From: Rhodococcus sp. IEGM 1409
GTDB lineage: Bacteria > Actinomycetota > Actinomycetes > Mycobacteriales > Mycobacteriaceae
Assembly: GCF_030056735.1 (NCBI RefSeq)
Contig: NZ_JASHKN010000013.1
Coordinates: forward strand, 1-64,000
Direction: 5' to 3'
DNA: 64,000 bases
Part shown: positions 8,965 to 19,647 of the stretch, piece after piece
Layout of the letters: each line of letters opens with the position of its first letter
Numbering within the stretch: the stretch's first letter is position 1
Translations under genes and position numbers: made by a program
The notes under the pieces: model-generated
Database searches by the model: none
The model's input: the letters and a program-made list of their open reading frames with translations, nothing else
Told to the model about the DNA's origin: nothing

Positions 8965-8998
8965 AACGGGCGGCGCCTCGGTGGAGGTGCCGCCCGTT
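8965..8998. terminator. Terminator after the deaminase gene
   Basis: 15-bp stem AACGGGCGGCGCCTC / GAGGTGCCGCCCGTT with one G-T pair and a GGTG loop. It lies between convergent genes and can act in both directions. Confidence 0.85.
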
Positions 8999-9008
8999 TC
9001 ATGTCAAT

Positions 9009-10598
9009 TCAGGAAACTGCGTCGACTGCTCGAACCTTCTCTCGCAGTTCACCCTTGACGACCTTGCCGCTTGCATTGCGCGGCAGCGCTTCCACGACGA
9101 CGATGTCCTTCGGGTGCTTGTAGCGCGCGAGCCGATCATTGAGGAAGATGCTCAGCTCCTCGATGGTCAGGTCCACGGTTGAACCTGGCGCCATCGCTAC
9201 GATCGCGACCGGCACCTCACCCCACGTGGCGTCGGGGCGACCGACTACGGCGGCTTCGATGATCAATTCGTGTTCGTAGAGGACGTTTTCGACCTCGGCG
9301 CAGTAGATGTTCTCTCCGCCGGAGATGATCATGTCCTTCTTGCGGTCGACGACGTACACAAAGCCTTCGTCGTCGACTCGAACGAGATCGCCGGAGTGGA
9401 ACCACCCACCATGGAAGGCGTCAGCGGTGGCGGTGGGGTTGTTCCAGTACTCGCTCATCATCGTGGGCCCGCGGTAGACGATTTCGCCGATTTCACCGGG
9501 TGCAACGTCGTCCATGTTCTCGTCGACGACCCTGGCCGAAATGGTCGGGATGACCCGACCGACGGATCCGAGCTTACGAATCGCGTCCTCGCCGTCGAGA
9601 ACACAAGTGATGGGCGACATCTCGGTCTGACCGAAGACTGCAACATTGAACGCGTCGGGGAAGGTTTCTGCCATTGCCCGCAAGATCGTATCGGACGACG
9701 GTGCGGCGCCCCACGAGATGTTCTTCAGCGACAGTGCTCGAGGTTGCGCCTTCTGAACTGCGCACACGGCCTGCCATTGCACGGGCACGAGGAACAAGCT
9801 GGTGACCTTCTCGGCTTCGAGAATGTCGAGTAGCTGACCCGGGTCGAACGCGCCGACCGGATGGATGACCGTGGTCGTGCCGAGTTGCAGGTTCGGTGCG
9901 ATGGAACCGAGGGCCGCGATGTGGAACATGGGCGACGCGCAGAAGCCGATGGAATCGGCATTGAACAAGTGGAAGGCTCTGATACAGGTCAATGCTTGCG
10001 AAGACAGGTTCGAGTGGGAAAGTACCGAACCCTTGGGGCGACCGGTGGTTCCCGAGGTGTACATGATGAGAGCGGGAGTGTCGTCCGGGATATCGACGAA
10101 CGCGTGCTTCTCACCCTCTTCACTGATCAGGTCCTCGTAGCTCAGGCTGTCGCCCTCGGCGGGGGCGCCCACGGTGATGGAGATGTCGATACCCTCGGAC
10201 GCGGCGCGCGCGGCGCCGGCCAACGGAGCCAACGGTCCCTCGGCGACAATGACTTTGGAGCCGGAGTCGTTTACCAGGTAAGTGACCTCTGGCGGCGTCA
10301 GACGGAAGTTCACCGGAACAGCGATCGCGCCCAGCGCGTTGGTCGCGAGCACAACCTCCAGGTATTCGGGGCGGTTGAGCATCAGGATGAGCACGCGGTC
10401 GCCGAAGCTCACGCCGCGTCGGGCAAGGGCGTCCGCCAGCTTCTCGACGCGTGCGTCGAGGGTGCTCCAGGTGATGGAATCGCCCAAGAATCGCAGCGCG
10501 GTGCGATCGGGAATCATCTGCGCATGCCTGGCGATCTGATTGTTCCAGTTGGTGCGGCGTGAACGCTGCGCCTCGGAGACTGCATCGGTGGAGGCCAT
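9009..10598 (-). CDS. fadD5: FadD5-like acyl-CoA synthetase
   Basis: Activates fatty or other carboxylic acids to acyl-CoA through an acyl-adenylate. 529 residues with the AMP-binding P-loop YTSGTTGRPKG, the A5-type FGQTEMSPI, GGWFHSGDL, and the C-terminal lysine region PRNASGKVVK. The sequence strongly recalls mycobacterial FadD5 (LILMLNRPEYLE, DPGQLLDILEAEKV, ISGGENIYCAEVE). In mycobacteria fadD5 precedes mce1. Here it ends a three-gene operon after an NPD oxygenase and an enoyl-CoA hydratase, while an mce operon lies 22 kb away. GAGAGGA stands 8 nt before the ATG. Confidence 0.9.
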   Translation of the reverse strand: MASTDAVSEAQRSRRTNWNNQIARHAQMIPDRTALRFLGDSITWSTLDARVEKLADALARRGVSFGDRVLILMLNRPEYLEVVLATNALGAIAVPVNFRLTPPEVTYLVNDSGSKVIVAEGPLAPLAGAARAASEGIDISITVGAPAEGDSLSYEDLISEEGEKHAFVDIPDDTPALIMYTSGTTGRPKGSVLSHSNLSSQALTCIRAFHLFNADSIGFCASPMFHIAALGSIAPNLQLGTTTVIHPVGAFDPGQLLDILEAEKVTSLFLVPVQWQAVCAVQKAQPRALSLKNISWGAAPSSDTILRAMAETFPDAFNVAVFGQTEMSPITCVLDGEDAIRKLGSVGRVIPTISARVVDENMDDVAPGEIGEIVYRGPTMMSEYWNNPTATADAFHGGWFHSGDLVRVDDEGFVYVVDRKKDMIISGGENIYCAEVENVLYEHELIIEAAVVGRPDATWGEVPVAIVAMAPGSTVDLTIEELSIFLNDRLARYKHPKDIVVVEALPRNASGKVVKGELREKVRAVDAVS

Positions 10599-10693
10599 CG
10601 ATGGGTTCCTCTCATGCGTGGGTGATTGTGTGACTCAGGCTACAGTGAGCCGTCGATGTGCACAGTGGTTTTGTTAACGAAAATTCGCAGCGG

Positions 10694-12800
<2,107 letters not shown>

Positions 12801-14024
12801 GTGCCCGGACAGACACGCGTCTCCGTGCGCGGCAGTGACCCTGCACCACGGACGCGTCCGAAGAATCGGAAGGCGCAAATCGCGGCCGCTGCCGCGGAGG
12901 CGTTCAGTGAACGTGGCTACCACGCGGTCGGTATCGACGAGATCGCAGCAAAGGTCGGAATTTCCGGGCCGGCCCTCTATCGTCATTTCCCCACGAAATA
13001 CGCGCTGTTCGTCTACACGGTGAACAACCTGACGCAGGCGTTGTTGGATGCCAGCGATCCAGCAGTGCACGGAAATGAAGATCCACGCGAGCAGTTGAAC
13101 TCCACGATGGTTGGTGTCATCCGCGCGACGATCGAGAATCGGCGCCGGGGAGGGCTCTACCGATGGGAGGGCCGGTACCTGGTCGACGAGGATCGTGAGC
13201 AATTGCGGGTGGGAATGCGCACGCTCAATTTTCGGATTGCCGAGCCGCTGGCAGCAGTGCGTCCGGAACTTGATCCGGCAGATGTAGAACTCATTGCGCC
13301 CGCAGTGCTCAGTGTGATCGCCAGTATCACCGGGCATCGATCGGCGTTGTCCGCCAAGCAGATCGAAGCACTGATTCTTGCAGCATGCTGGTCTGTCATC
13401 GGCGTCGAATTGCCCGTTGGTGAGGAGGACGGCGCGAAGGCAGAGGTGCCCGAACGCAAACCCGGCCTCGTGCGGACGTCGAAACGTGAAGTGCTGCTTC
13501 AGGAAGCAGTATTGCTGTTCTATCAGCGCGGCTACCACGACGTGAGCATCGAGGAGATCGGTGCTGCGGCGGGTATCAATGCGTCGAGTGTGTATCGGCA
13601 CTTCGCGAGCAAGTCCGATCTTCTTGCCGCGGCATTCCACCGGGCTTCCGATCGTCTGACGATGACGTTGGGTTCGGCCTTGGCGGAGTCGGAGACTCCT
13701 CTCGCGGCCGTCGAGACGTTGGCGAAGATGTACGTCGAGGTTTCATTCGGGACCAGCGAACTGTTGGCCGTGTACTTTGCCGAGATCGGCAGCTTGCCGG
13801 ATCGATCACGGACCGAGTTGCGCAACATTCAGCGGCTCAACGTCGAGGAGTGGGCGCACCTGTGCGTCGAGGCACGGCCGGGGTTGACGATCGTCCAAGC
13901 GCGGTTCCTCGTCCACGCGGCGCTCGGACTGGTCTTCGACATCGGCCGAATCGTGCACTTTTCCTCGGAGAACTCCGCGCAGGCCCGCGTCGAGAAACTG
14001 TTGTCCGCGACGCTCCTCGGGTAG
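12801..14024 (+). CDS. Tandem double-TetR regulator, Mce3R-like architecture
   Basis: Two complete TetR units are fused in one chain of about 407 residues. The first DNA-binding domain lies near residues 25-70 (AFSERGYHAVGIDEIAAKVG, then ALYRHFPTK). The second lies near 225-275 (LFYQRGYHDVSIEEIGAAAG, then SVYRHFASK). A TetR with two such domains and about 406 residues is the known architecture of mycobacterial Mce3R, a repressor of mce3 and lipid-metabolism operons. The GTG at 12801 follows GGAGGG; a GTG at 12738 is possible. Divergent from the fadD5 operon, its likely target. Confidence 0.85.
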   Translation: MPGQTRVSVRGSDPAPRTRPKNRKAQIAAAAAEAFSERGYHAVGIDEIAAKVGISGPALYRHFPTKYALFVYTVNNLTQALLDASDPAVHGNEDPREQLNSTMVGVIRATIENRRRGGLYRWEGRYLVDEDREQLRVGMRTLNFRIAEPLAAVRPELDPADVELIAPAVLSVIASITGHRSALSAKQIEALILAACWSVIGVELPVGEEDGAKAEVPERKPGLVRTSKREVLLQEAVLLFYQRGYHDVSIEEIGAAAGINASSVYRHFASKSDLLAAAFHRASDRLTMTLGSALAESETPLAAVETLAKMYVEVSFGTSELLAVYFAEIGSLPDRSRTELRNIQRLNVEEWAHLCVEARPGLTIVQARFLVHAALGLVFDIGRIVHFSSENSAQARVEKLLSATLLG

Positions 14025-14122
14025 CGCAGTCCGAAACAGTAGGTGTGACTTCACGTATCGCGGGTAGGTTCGTGATCGCAAGGCGTTCACCGAATCATGT
14101 GAAGACGGAAGTAGGGACAGCA

Positions 14123-14557
14123 ATGCCAACTCGTACCGCACGCACCGCCTGGAACGGCACCCTCGAAGCCGGATCGGGACAGGTGGAACTCACCAGCTCG
14201 GGCGTCGCCACCTTCGACGTGTCGTTCCCCAAGCGCGCAGCTGAGGAGGCCGGCGGAACCACCAGCCCCGAGGAACTTATCGCCGCGGCACATTCGTCCT
14301 GCTACGCGATGCAGTTGTCGGCGCTGATCGCCGAGGCCGGCGGAACCCCGCAGAGCCTTGACATCACCGCGGACGTGTCGCTCGGCCCCGACACGGTCGG
14401 CTTCAAGCTCACCGGAATCAAGCTCACCGTTCGCGCCGAGGTCGACGGCCTCGAGGCTGACGGTTTTGCCAAGGTTGCCCAGGCGGCCAAGGAAACCTGC
14501 CCGATCAGCAAGGCACTGACCGGTGTCGACATCACGTTGGATGCGGCCCTGGACTGA
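14123..14557 (+). CDS. osmC: OsmC/Ohr-family peroxiredoxin
   Basis: A 144-residue OsmC-type thiol peroxidase for organic hydroperoxides. Two catalytic Cys are visible: one in AAAHSSCYAMQLS and one in KETCPISKAL. TTSPEELIAAAH is the typical helix start. Length and motif spacing fit OsmC better than Ohr. Its 3' end overlaps the convergent membrane gene by 26 nt. Confidence 0.92.
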   Translation: MPTRTARTAWNGTLEAGSGQVELTSSGVATFDVSFPKRAAEEAGGTTSPEELIAAAHSSCYAMQLSALIAEAGGTPQSLDITADVSLGPDTVGFKLTGIKLTVRAEVDGLEADGFAKVAQAAKETCPISKALTGVDITLDAALD

Positions 14558-15014
14558 TCATCTCGTGCTCGGGCGCCCCCTCCGGCGCCCGAGTGCGGTG
14601 GTGTGTGATGACCAGGTAGCTCGCGAACAGAATCGGGAGTACCCACAGATCCGAGGGATCGCGAAGGACCACGATCGGCAAGAGATCTCCGCGGAATCCT
14701 CCTGCGGTCAGGCGGAGAAACCCGATCACCCACTCGTACGCGTCGCCGATCGGCGGTACCACCTTCACGGCGGCGAAGCCGATTCCCGTGACTGCGATGG
14801 ACCAGGCGATCGCTGCTCGCCCCACCAGGGTCCGCCTGAGCACCTCGAGAACCGAGAGAAGTAGCAGGGGAAACAGGAACACGCCGGCGACGTCGGAGAG
14901 CTTGCCCGTCAGCGTGTTCCCGAATGCGCCTTTGAGTACGTGGTCGTTGACCAAGATGACGGCCACCGAGACCAGCGCCCACGGACTCAGCAGCAGATCG
15001 CCCGGGCGGTTCAC
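14532..15014 (-). CDS. Small multi-pass membrane protein of unknown function
   Basis: The GTG at 15014 overlaps the stop of the upstream gene (GTGA), giving 160 residues. About four hydrophobic segments are visible, for example SPWALVSVAVILVND and GVFLFPLLLLSVLEVL, then segments around AWSIAVTGIGFAAVKVV and WVLPILFASYLVI. The tail is hydrophilic, rich in Pro, Glu and His. No family recognised. Translational coupling suggests work with the preceding exported DUF4352-like protein. Confidence 0.7.
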   Translation of the reverse strand: MNRPGDLLLSPWALVSVAVILVNDHVLKGAFGNTLTGKLSDVAGVFLFPLLLLSVLEVLRRTLVGRAAIAWSIAVTGIGFAAVKVVPPIGDAYEWVIGFLRLTAGGFRGDLLPIVVLRDPSDLWVLPILFASYLVITHHRTRAPEGAPEHEMISPGPHPT

Positions 15015-15526
15015 GACAGGTTGATGGTTGCCGATCCGGACGAGAACAGATCGCACTTGAACTGAAGGCGCAGACCGGCGGCGGCTTCGGGAACCTCGTA
15101 CGCCAATTCGCCTCGCTTGGCAGCACCCGGCGCAAGTTCTCCGTCGACACTCGACGTGCTGCTGTCGGTAAAAGTGATGTTGTACGACTTGTTTGCCGAG
15201 TCCTGCAGTTCGAAGCACATCATCGACGAGACCGTCGACGGCTTGTCACTGTTGTTGGTGACCTCGGTGTCGACGACGACGTAGCGGTTTCCGGGATCCG
15301 CGGTGATGAACTGATTGGTCGAGACGTAAGGATCGACAACGCCGTGTACCTGGACGCGCCAGTCGCCCAGTTCGACGACGTCACCGATGCCGAAGGCAGC
15401 TGCAGGTGCGGCGGACGAACCGTTGTCGTCGACCTTCTTCGCTTCGTCGGTCTCGCCCGAGGCGATGGTGGCGAACAGGGCTGCGCCGACGGCGAGGAGG
15501 GCTAGGGGAGTGCGGAGTGATCGCAT
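15011..15526 (-). CDS. Exported DUF4352-like immunoglobulin-fold protein
   Basis: A 171-residue protein with an N-terminal signal or anchor (MRSLRTPLALLAVGAALFA). Its single globular domain has the beta-rich pattern of DUF4352: GDWRVQVHGV, RYVVVDTEVTNNSDKP, CFELQDSANKSY, and a late Cys. There is no lipobox Cys. GAAAGG precedes the ATG. Probably an envelope protein; partner or ligand unknown. Confidence 0.75.
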   Translation of the reverse strand: MRSLRTPLALLAVGAALFATIASGETDEAKKVDDNGSSAAPAAAFGIGDVVELGDWRVQVHGVVDPYVSTNQFITADPGNRYVVVDTEVTNNSDKPSTVSSMMCFELQDSANKSYNITFTDSSTSSVDGELAPGAAKRGELAYEVPEAAAGLRLQFKCDLFSSGSATINLS

Positions 15527-15715
15527 GATGTGCGCCTTTCGAGAGTTGGTATGGCACAAGTCAACGATGTGGGGACCGCTCACCGCTTCAGTCGAAAGAT
15601 CGGGGAGCCTCATCCTTTCGGTCGGAGCTTGACTGTTCGTCCACCCGTTCGGCTGATTCGAGGCGTCGGTGGCGGTCGATACGCTTGCTCGGTGATCACC
15701 ACCAAAGGAACTGTT

Positions 15716-16906
15716 GTGCAACGACGCGTGTGGACTACCGCCGCCGTCGCGTTCAGCATCTTCTGCTCGATCATGACGGTGGGCATCGCCGGCGCGTCGG
15801 GCAATATGCCACCGGTGCTGGTCGGGATCGGGTTCGTCCTGGGTGTGGCCGGTGGGATATCGCTTGTCTGGCGCCATCAATATCCCTGGGTAGTTCTGGC
15901 GATCACGCTGGTCGGCCCGGCGTTCTTCCCCACTGATGCGACGGCGGCGCTCATTGCGTTGTTCGCCGTTGCTCGGATCGCGCGTGGGCCTCGGCTTGCA
16001 GCCGCTGCAGCAGCTGTTTTCGTCGTCTGCGGAATTTCGTTGACCTACGACGCTTTTCGAAATCGTGAGTACTCCGTTCTCACGATGGGCACCGCGAAAC
16101 CCAAGGACGGTTCGGCGGTCGTTCAATACGACGTCGCCATCTGGATCCCGTGGCTCGTCGCGGCCGTCATGGTCGGCATCGTCGTGGCGCTCTCGCTCCT
16201 GATTCGGACCAGAACCGAACTCGTCGAGGCCGAGCACGTACGGGATCTGGCCACCGAAAAAACAGACGTGATGCGCGACGAGATGATTCGGACCGAAGAG
16301 CGAACGCGGATCGCTCGAGACATGCACGACACGATCGCGGCCAGTCTGAGCCGGATTTCGTTGTTCGCCGGTGGGTTACAGGTCAGCGCTGCAGACAATC
16401 CCGAGAAGGTCGTCAACACCGCTGCGATGATCAGAACCACCGCGCACGAGGCTTTGGACGAATTGAAGGGAATCGTCGGAGTGCTCAGGGGGAGCGGTGA
16501 CCGTCGCGAACACGGCGGGCATCAGGGGATCGACGCGATCGGCGATCTGGTCAACGGTGCACGCGCCGCCGGCATTCACTGCCGTCTCGAATCGGAGTTG
16601 CTCCCGGGTGATGTCGGAATGTTGGCGGGGCACGTCTGTTATCGCGTCGTTCAGGAATCGCTGACAAACGTCCAGAAATACGCGAGCGATCAGATGCTCG
16701 TCATTTCCGTCACCGGGTCGCCGCACGACGGAATTCACATCCTGGCACGCAACAAGCTCAGTGAGCTTGCACCCATGACGTCGATCGGTTCGCGGTCAGG
16801 TCTACGCGGGCTGGCCGAACAGGCGCGAGAGATCGGCGGCAAGGTCGAGGCAGGCGCGCTGGGGGACGATTTCCTGGTCAGTTGCTGGGTGCCCTGGTCG
16901 TCGTAG
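15716..16906 (+). CDS. NarL-type sensor histidine kinase
   Basis: Membrane histidine kinase of the HisKA_3 class. The GTG chosen follows AAAGGA at 7 nt and gives 396 residues; a GTG at 15692 is possible. An N-terminal domain of four to five membrane helices (about 1-115) and one more helix near 145-165 precede the dimerisation domain with phospho-acceptor His204 in RDMHDTIAASLSRI. The ATPase end is short: CYRVVQESLTNVQKYA is the N-box region and SRSGLRGLAEQAREIGG the G-box. Followed 61 nt later by its response regulator. Confidence 0.9.
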   Translation: MQRRVWTTAAVAFSIFCSIMTVGIAGASGNMPPVLVGIGFVLGVAGGISLVWRHQYPWVVLAITLVGPAFFPTDATAALIALFAVARIARGPRLAAAAAAVFVVCGISLTYDAFRNREYSVLTMGTAKPKDGSAVVQYDVAIWIPWLVAAVMVGIVVALSLLIRTRTELVEAEHVRDLATEKTDVMRDEMIRTEERTRIARDMHDTIAASLSRISLFAGGLQVSAADNPEKVVNTAAMIRTTAHEALDELKGIVGVLRGSGDRREHGGHQGIDAIGDLVNGARAAGIHCRLESELLPGDVGMLAGHVCYRVVQESLTNVQKYASDQMLVISVTGSPHDGIHILARNKLSELAPMTSIGSRSGLRGLAEQAREIGGKVEAGALGDDFLVSCWVPWSS

Positions 16907-16967
16907 CATGCCTACCGGCTCCGTCTTATGCCGAACTGTCGGGGGCACTGGGTAATCTGAGCGCACT

Positions 16968-17621
16968 ATGGACGCTGACTCGCGCATCACAGTTTTGATC
17001 GTCGACAACGACGCCTGGGTTCGGCGCGGGATGAAGGACATCCTGGAAGCAGCACCGGACATCGTGGTGGTTGCGGAGGCCGAGGACGGCGATCAGGTCG
17101 CCGCCAAGGTCACGCGTTTTCGTCCCCACGTGGTGCTGATGGATCTGAAAATGGCACGGGTCGGCGGCTTGGAGGCCACCCGAGAATTGATGTCGATGAG
17201 CAATCCGCCGAAGGTCATCGCGATGACTGCCTTCGACGTCGACGACATGGTCGTGCAGGCAGTCGAGGCGGGCGCACACAGTTTCCTGAGCAAGGATGCA
17301 GCCCCGCAGGCGTTCCAGCAGGCAGTACGGGTGGTGGCGTCGGACCACTCGTTGTTCAGCTCCGATTCTCTACGCGCCATCGTGGCCTCGTCGCCGCGTA
17401 GGCAGGCACCCGACCTGACTCCGCTCGCTTCGCTCACCGAACGCGAGCGTGAAGTGCTGACGATCCTGGCGACGGGCGCGGCCAACAGCGTCATCGCGGA
17501 GCGGCTGTATCTCGGTGAGACCACCGTCAAGACGCATATTTCTTCGCTGTTCGCCAAGCTCGGTGTGCCCAACCGCGTGAGTGCGTCGTTGATCGCGTTC
17601 CGGTGTGGCCTAGTCACGTGA
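16968..17621 (+). CDS. NarL/FixJ-family response regulator
   Basis: 217 residues. The receiver domain has the acidic pocket VDND, phospho-acceptor Asp59 (VVLMDLKMARVGG) and switch Thr (MTAFD), with Lys in FLSKDAA. The C-terminal LuxR helix-turn-helix reads LTEREREVLTILATGAANSVIAERL and TTVKTHISSLFAKLGV in two segments. Partner of the kinase immediately upstream. The stop codon lies inside a duplicated palindrome. Confidence 0.93.
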   Translation: MDADSRITVLIVDNDAWVRRGMKDILEAAPDIVVVAEAEDGDQVAAKVTRFRPHVVLMDLKMARVGGLEATRELMSMSNPPKVIAMTAFDVDDMVVQAVEAGAHSFLSKDAAPQAFQQAVRVVASDHSLFSSDSLRAIVASSPRRQAPDLTPLASLTEREREVLTILATGAANSVIAERLYLGETTVKTHISSLFAKLGVPNRVSASLIAFRCGLVT

Positions 17622-17645
17622 CTCTGTGGCCCAGTCACGTGACTC
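17604..17645. repeat. Tandem 21-bp repeat carrying the palindrome AGTCACGTGACT
   Basis: Two adjacent units TGTGGCC-Y-AGTCACGTGACTC differing at one base. Each contains the perfect 12-bp palindrome AGTCACGTGACT. The first holds the stop codon of the response regulator. Confidence 0.9.
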
Positions 17646-17682
17646 GGGACTAATTCTGCCCCTGTTTGTTGTTGCACCTTCG

Positions 17683-18342
17683 GTGACTGATCAAATCGTG
17701 ATTGACCAAGACGTGACCATCGAAGTGTGGTCGGACGTTGCTTGTCCGTGGTGCTACATCGGAAAGACCAGGTTCCTCTCGGCTCTGGATCGTTTCGAGA
17801 ACAAGGACCGCGTCAACGTCATCTGGCGCTCGTACCAGCTCGCTCCGGAGACTCCGGTGGGAGAGGGACGCACTGAACTCGACGCCCTGGTCGAGATGAA
17901 GGGTATGGCGCCTGATCAGGTACGTCAGATGTTTGCCCACGTCAGCGCGACGGCAGTCGAGGTCGGGTTGACCTTGGACTTCGAAACCGTGATCGCCGCC
18001 AATACCTTTGATGCACACAGGTTGCTGCATCTCGCGGGCGAGCGGCAGAACGAACTGCTCGAAGCGCTGTTCAAGGCTCACTTCAGCGACGGCAAGGTAA
18101 TCGACGACCGTGAAGTGCTGGTCGAGCTGGCCGTGAGCGTCGGCCTCGACGCCGATGTCGTGCGCGAGCAACTCGACTCCGATGCCGCCGCCGAGGCGGT
18201 ACGCGAGGATCTGTCCATGGCTCGCCAACTCCAGGTCAGCGGTGTTCCGTTCTTCGTCGCCAACCGTGCGGTCGCAGTATCCGGCGCTCAGCCCGAAGAG
18301 GTGTTCTTGCAGTTGCTTACTCAGGCCTCCGAACCGGCCTGA
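17683..18342 (+). CDS. DsbA/FrnE-family thioredoxin-fold oxidoreductase
   Basis: About 219 residues. The N-terminal thioredoxin strand reads TIEVWSDVACPWCYIGKTRF with a CPWC active site. The central helical insertion and C-terminal VSGVPFFVANRAVAVSGAQP with cis-Pro (GVPFF) match the FrnE/DsbA-like cytoplasmic group. No signal peptide, so probably a cytosolic disulfide or glutathione-linked isomerase. No clear ribosome site: GTG 17683 and GTG 17698 are both possible. The 3' end overlaps the convergent regulator gene by 22 nt. Confidence 0.82.
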   Translation: MTDQIVIDQDVTIEVWSDVACPWCYIGKTRFLSALDRFENKDRVNVIWRSYQLAPETPVGEGRTELDALVEMKGMAPDQVRQMFAHVSATAVEVGLTLDFETVIAANTFDAHRLLHLAGERQNELLEALFKAHFSDGKVIDDREVLVELAVSVGLDADVVREQLDSDAAAEAVREDLSMARQLQVSGVPFFVANRAVAVSGAQPEEVFLQLLTQASEPA

Positions 18343-19643
18343 CGCAGGCGAGCGGCACGAACTGCCGGCGCGTTCGAGAACGGCAACAGATGTGCGCCGT
18401 CGTCGGGGCAGGAAAGCATGACCTGCGCTGCGTCGACGAACCGGTACGGCTGCGCTGCAACAACTCCGGCAAGGTTCTTGCGCAAGCGCGACATCTCGGC
18501 CCGCGCGGTCACCGTGCGGGCCGGGTCGCCGAACAGATCCTGTGCCAAGCGAGATGCAGTCAGTCCGCGCCTCTCGGATCCGAGGAGGAACAGAATCTCC
18601 GCATGCCGCTGGGTCGGGGAGTACACCCATCCGCCCAACCCCGACGTGACGGTCACCGACATGTTCTCGGAATCGCGCAGATCGATATGCACCGTGGGAG
18701 CGGTGATTTTCTCGCCGGTGGTGATCGGCCGAACCAGCCACCCGCCGGGAAGCGGATCCAGTTCGCACAGGCCCAGGGCGGGGAACCACGTTCTGCCGGG
18801 AGCCAAAGCTGCGGGGAGCAGCACGCGCGAGCGATGGGGTAGCGCGTCGACCGCCGCTACCCAGCCATGAGTATCGATCACCAATGCAGGTGATCCGCTA
18901 CGTGCAAGCATCGGCCCTGCAACAGAACGTAATTGATCGAGATGGTCCCGATGCTTGTCGCGCAGGTGTGATTGGGCAAGACGTGCGACGGCGTCGACCA
19001 GAGCCAGTGTGGTGGGATGGACGGTCTTGGCGGGACCACTGATGTCGACTACGCCGATGACACGGTCGTCCCGCGGATCGCGGATGGGTGCGCCCGCGCA
19101 TGTCCACGGATGATGGCTACGCGCATAGTGTTCCGCCGAGAAGATCTGAACCGCCTGACGTGACACCAGCGCGGTTCCGATGGCATTGGTGCCGACGCTG
19201 TCCTCGGCCCAGTTCGCACCTTCGACAAACCCAAGCCTCGCAGCCTGGTCCAGTACGCGATGGGACCCGCTGCGCCACAGCACAGTTCCGCGAAGATTCG
19301 CGACGACCATGATGTTCTCGCCGCTTGCGGTGACCGAGTCGAGTCCGCGCGTGACGTCGTCGAGCACGTCGTACAGTCCGGACTCACGGCGACGGAGATC
19401 GAGTTCGGCTACGTCCATGGACGGTTCGACCCGGTTGTGCTCGGGGTCGATACCGAGTTCGCGCAGGCGCTGCCACGATTGGCGCACCACGTCCCTGGGG
19501 CGGGCCGGTGCGCGGTCTCCGGCCATCGTCGCGTCGTAGACCGCGGCGAGGGTCCTCGCGTAGTCGCGAGGATCCTCGCCGGGCGGCATCGCGGGCTCGG
19601 GCAACCGCTTTTTCAGCGAAGACACCGCTTTCAGTGAAGACAC
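18321..19643 (-). CDS. GAF-domain transcriptional activator (AcoR-like sensor half without an AAA+ domain)
   Basis: 440 residues. The N-terminal region through about residue 245 carries the GAF sensor typical of AcoR-type activators: EGANWAEDSVGTNAIGTAL, a conserved HHPWTCAGAPIRDP and VIGVVDISG. There is no sigma-54 AAA+ module. Instead a C-terminal winged-helix-like region (QRHAEILFLLGSERRGLTA, then AEMSRLRKNL) probably binds DNA. It starts 4 nt after the SDR stop, so the two are one operon. It is the likely reader of the TTGCAAC-N4-KGCAAC elements upstream of the SDR, the membrane protein and the monooxygenase. An 18-bp duplication at the 5' end offers a second GTG start 18 nt in. Confidence 0.85.
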   Translation of the reverse strand: MSSLKAVSSLKKRLPEPAMPPGEDPRDYARTLAAVYDATMAGDRAPARPRDVVRQSWQRLRELGIDPEHNRVEPSMDVAELDLRRRESGLYDVLDDVTRGLDSVTASGENIMVVANLRGTVLWRSGSHRVLDQAARLGFVEGANWAEDSVGTNAIGTALVSRQAVQIFSAEHYARSHHPWTCAGAPIRDPRDDRVIGVVDISGPAKTVHPTTLALVDAVARLAQSHLRDKHRDHLDQLRSVAGPMLARSGSPALVIDTHGWVAAVDALPHRSRVLLPAALAPGRTWFPALGLCELDPLPGGWLVRPITTGEKITAPTVHIDLRDSENMSVTVTSGLGGWVYSPTQRHAEILFLLGSERRGLTASRLAQDLFGDPARTVTARAEMSRLRKNLAGVVAAQPYRFVDAAQVMLSCPDDGAHLLPFSNAPAVRAARLRQAGSEA

Positions 19644-19647
19644 CGCT
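19612..19647 (-). repeat. 18-bp tandem duplication at the regulator start
   Basis: Two 18-bp units (TTCAGYGAAGACACCGCT on the plus strand) with one mismatch. They encode the doubled N-terminal SSLKAVSSLK and duplicate the GTG start codon at 19643 and 19625. Confidence 0.85.
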
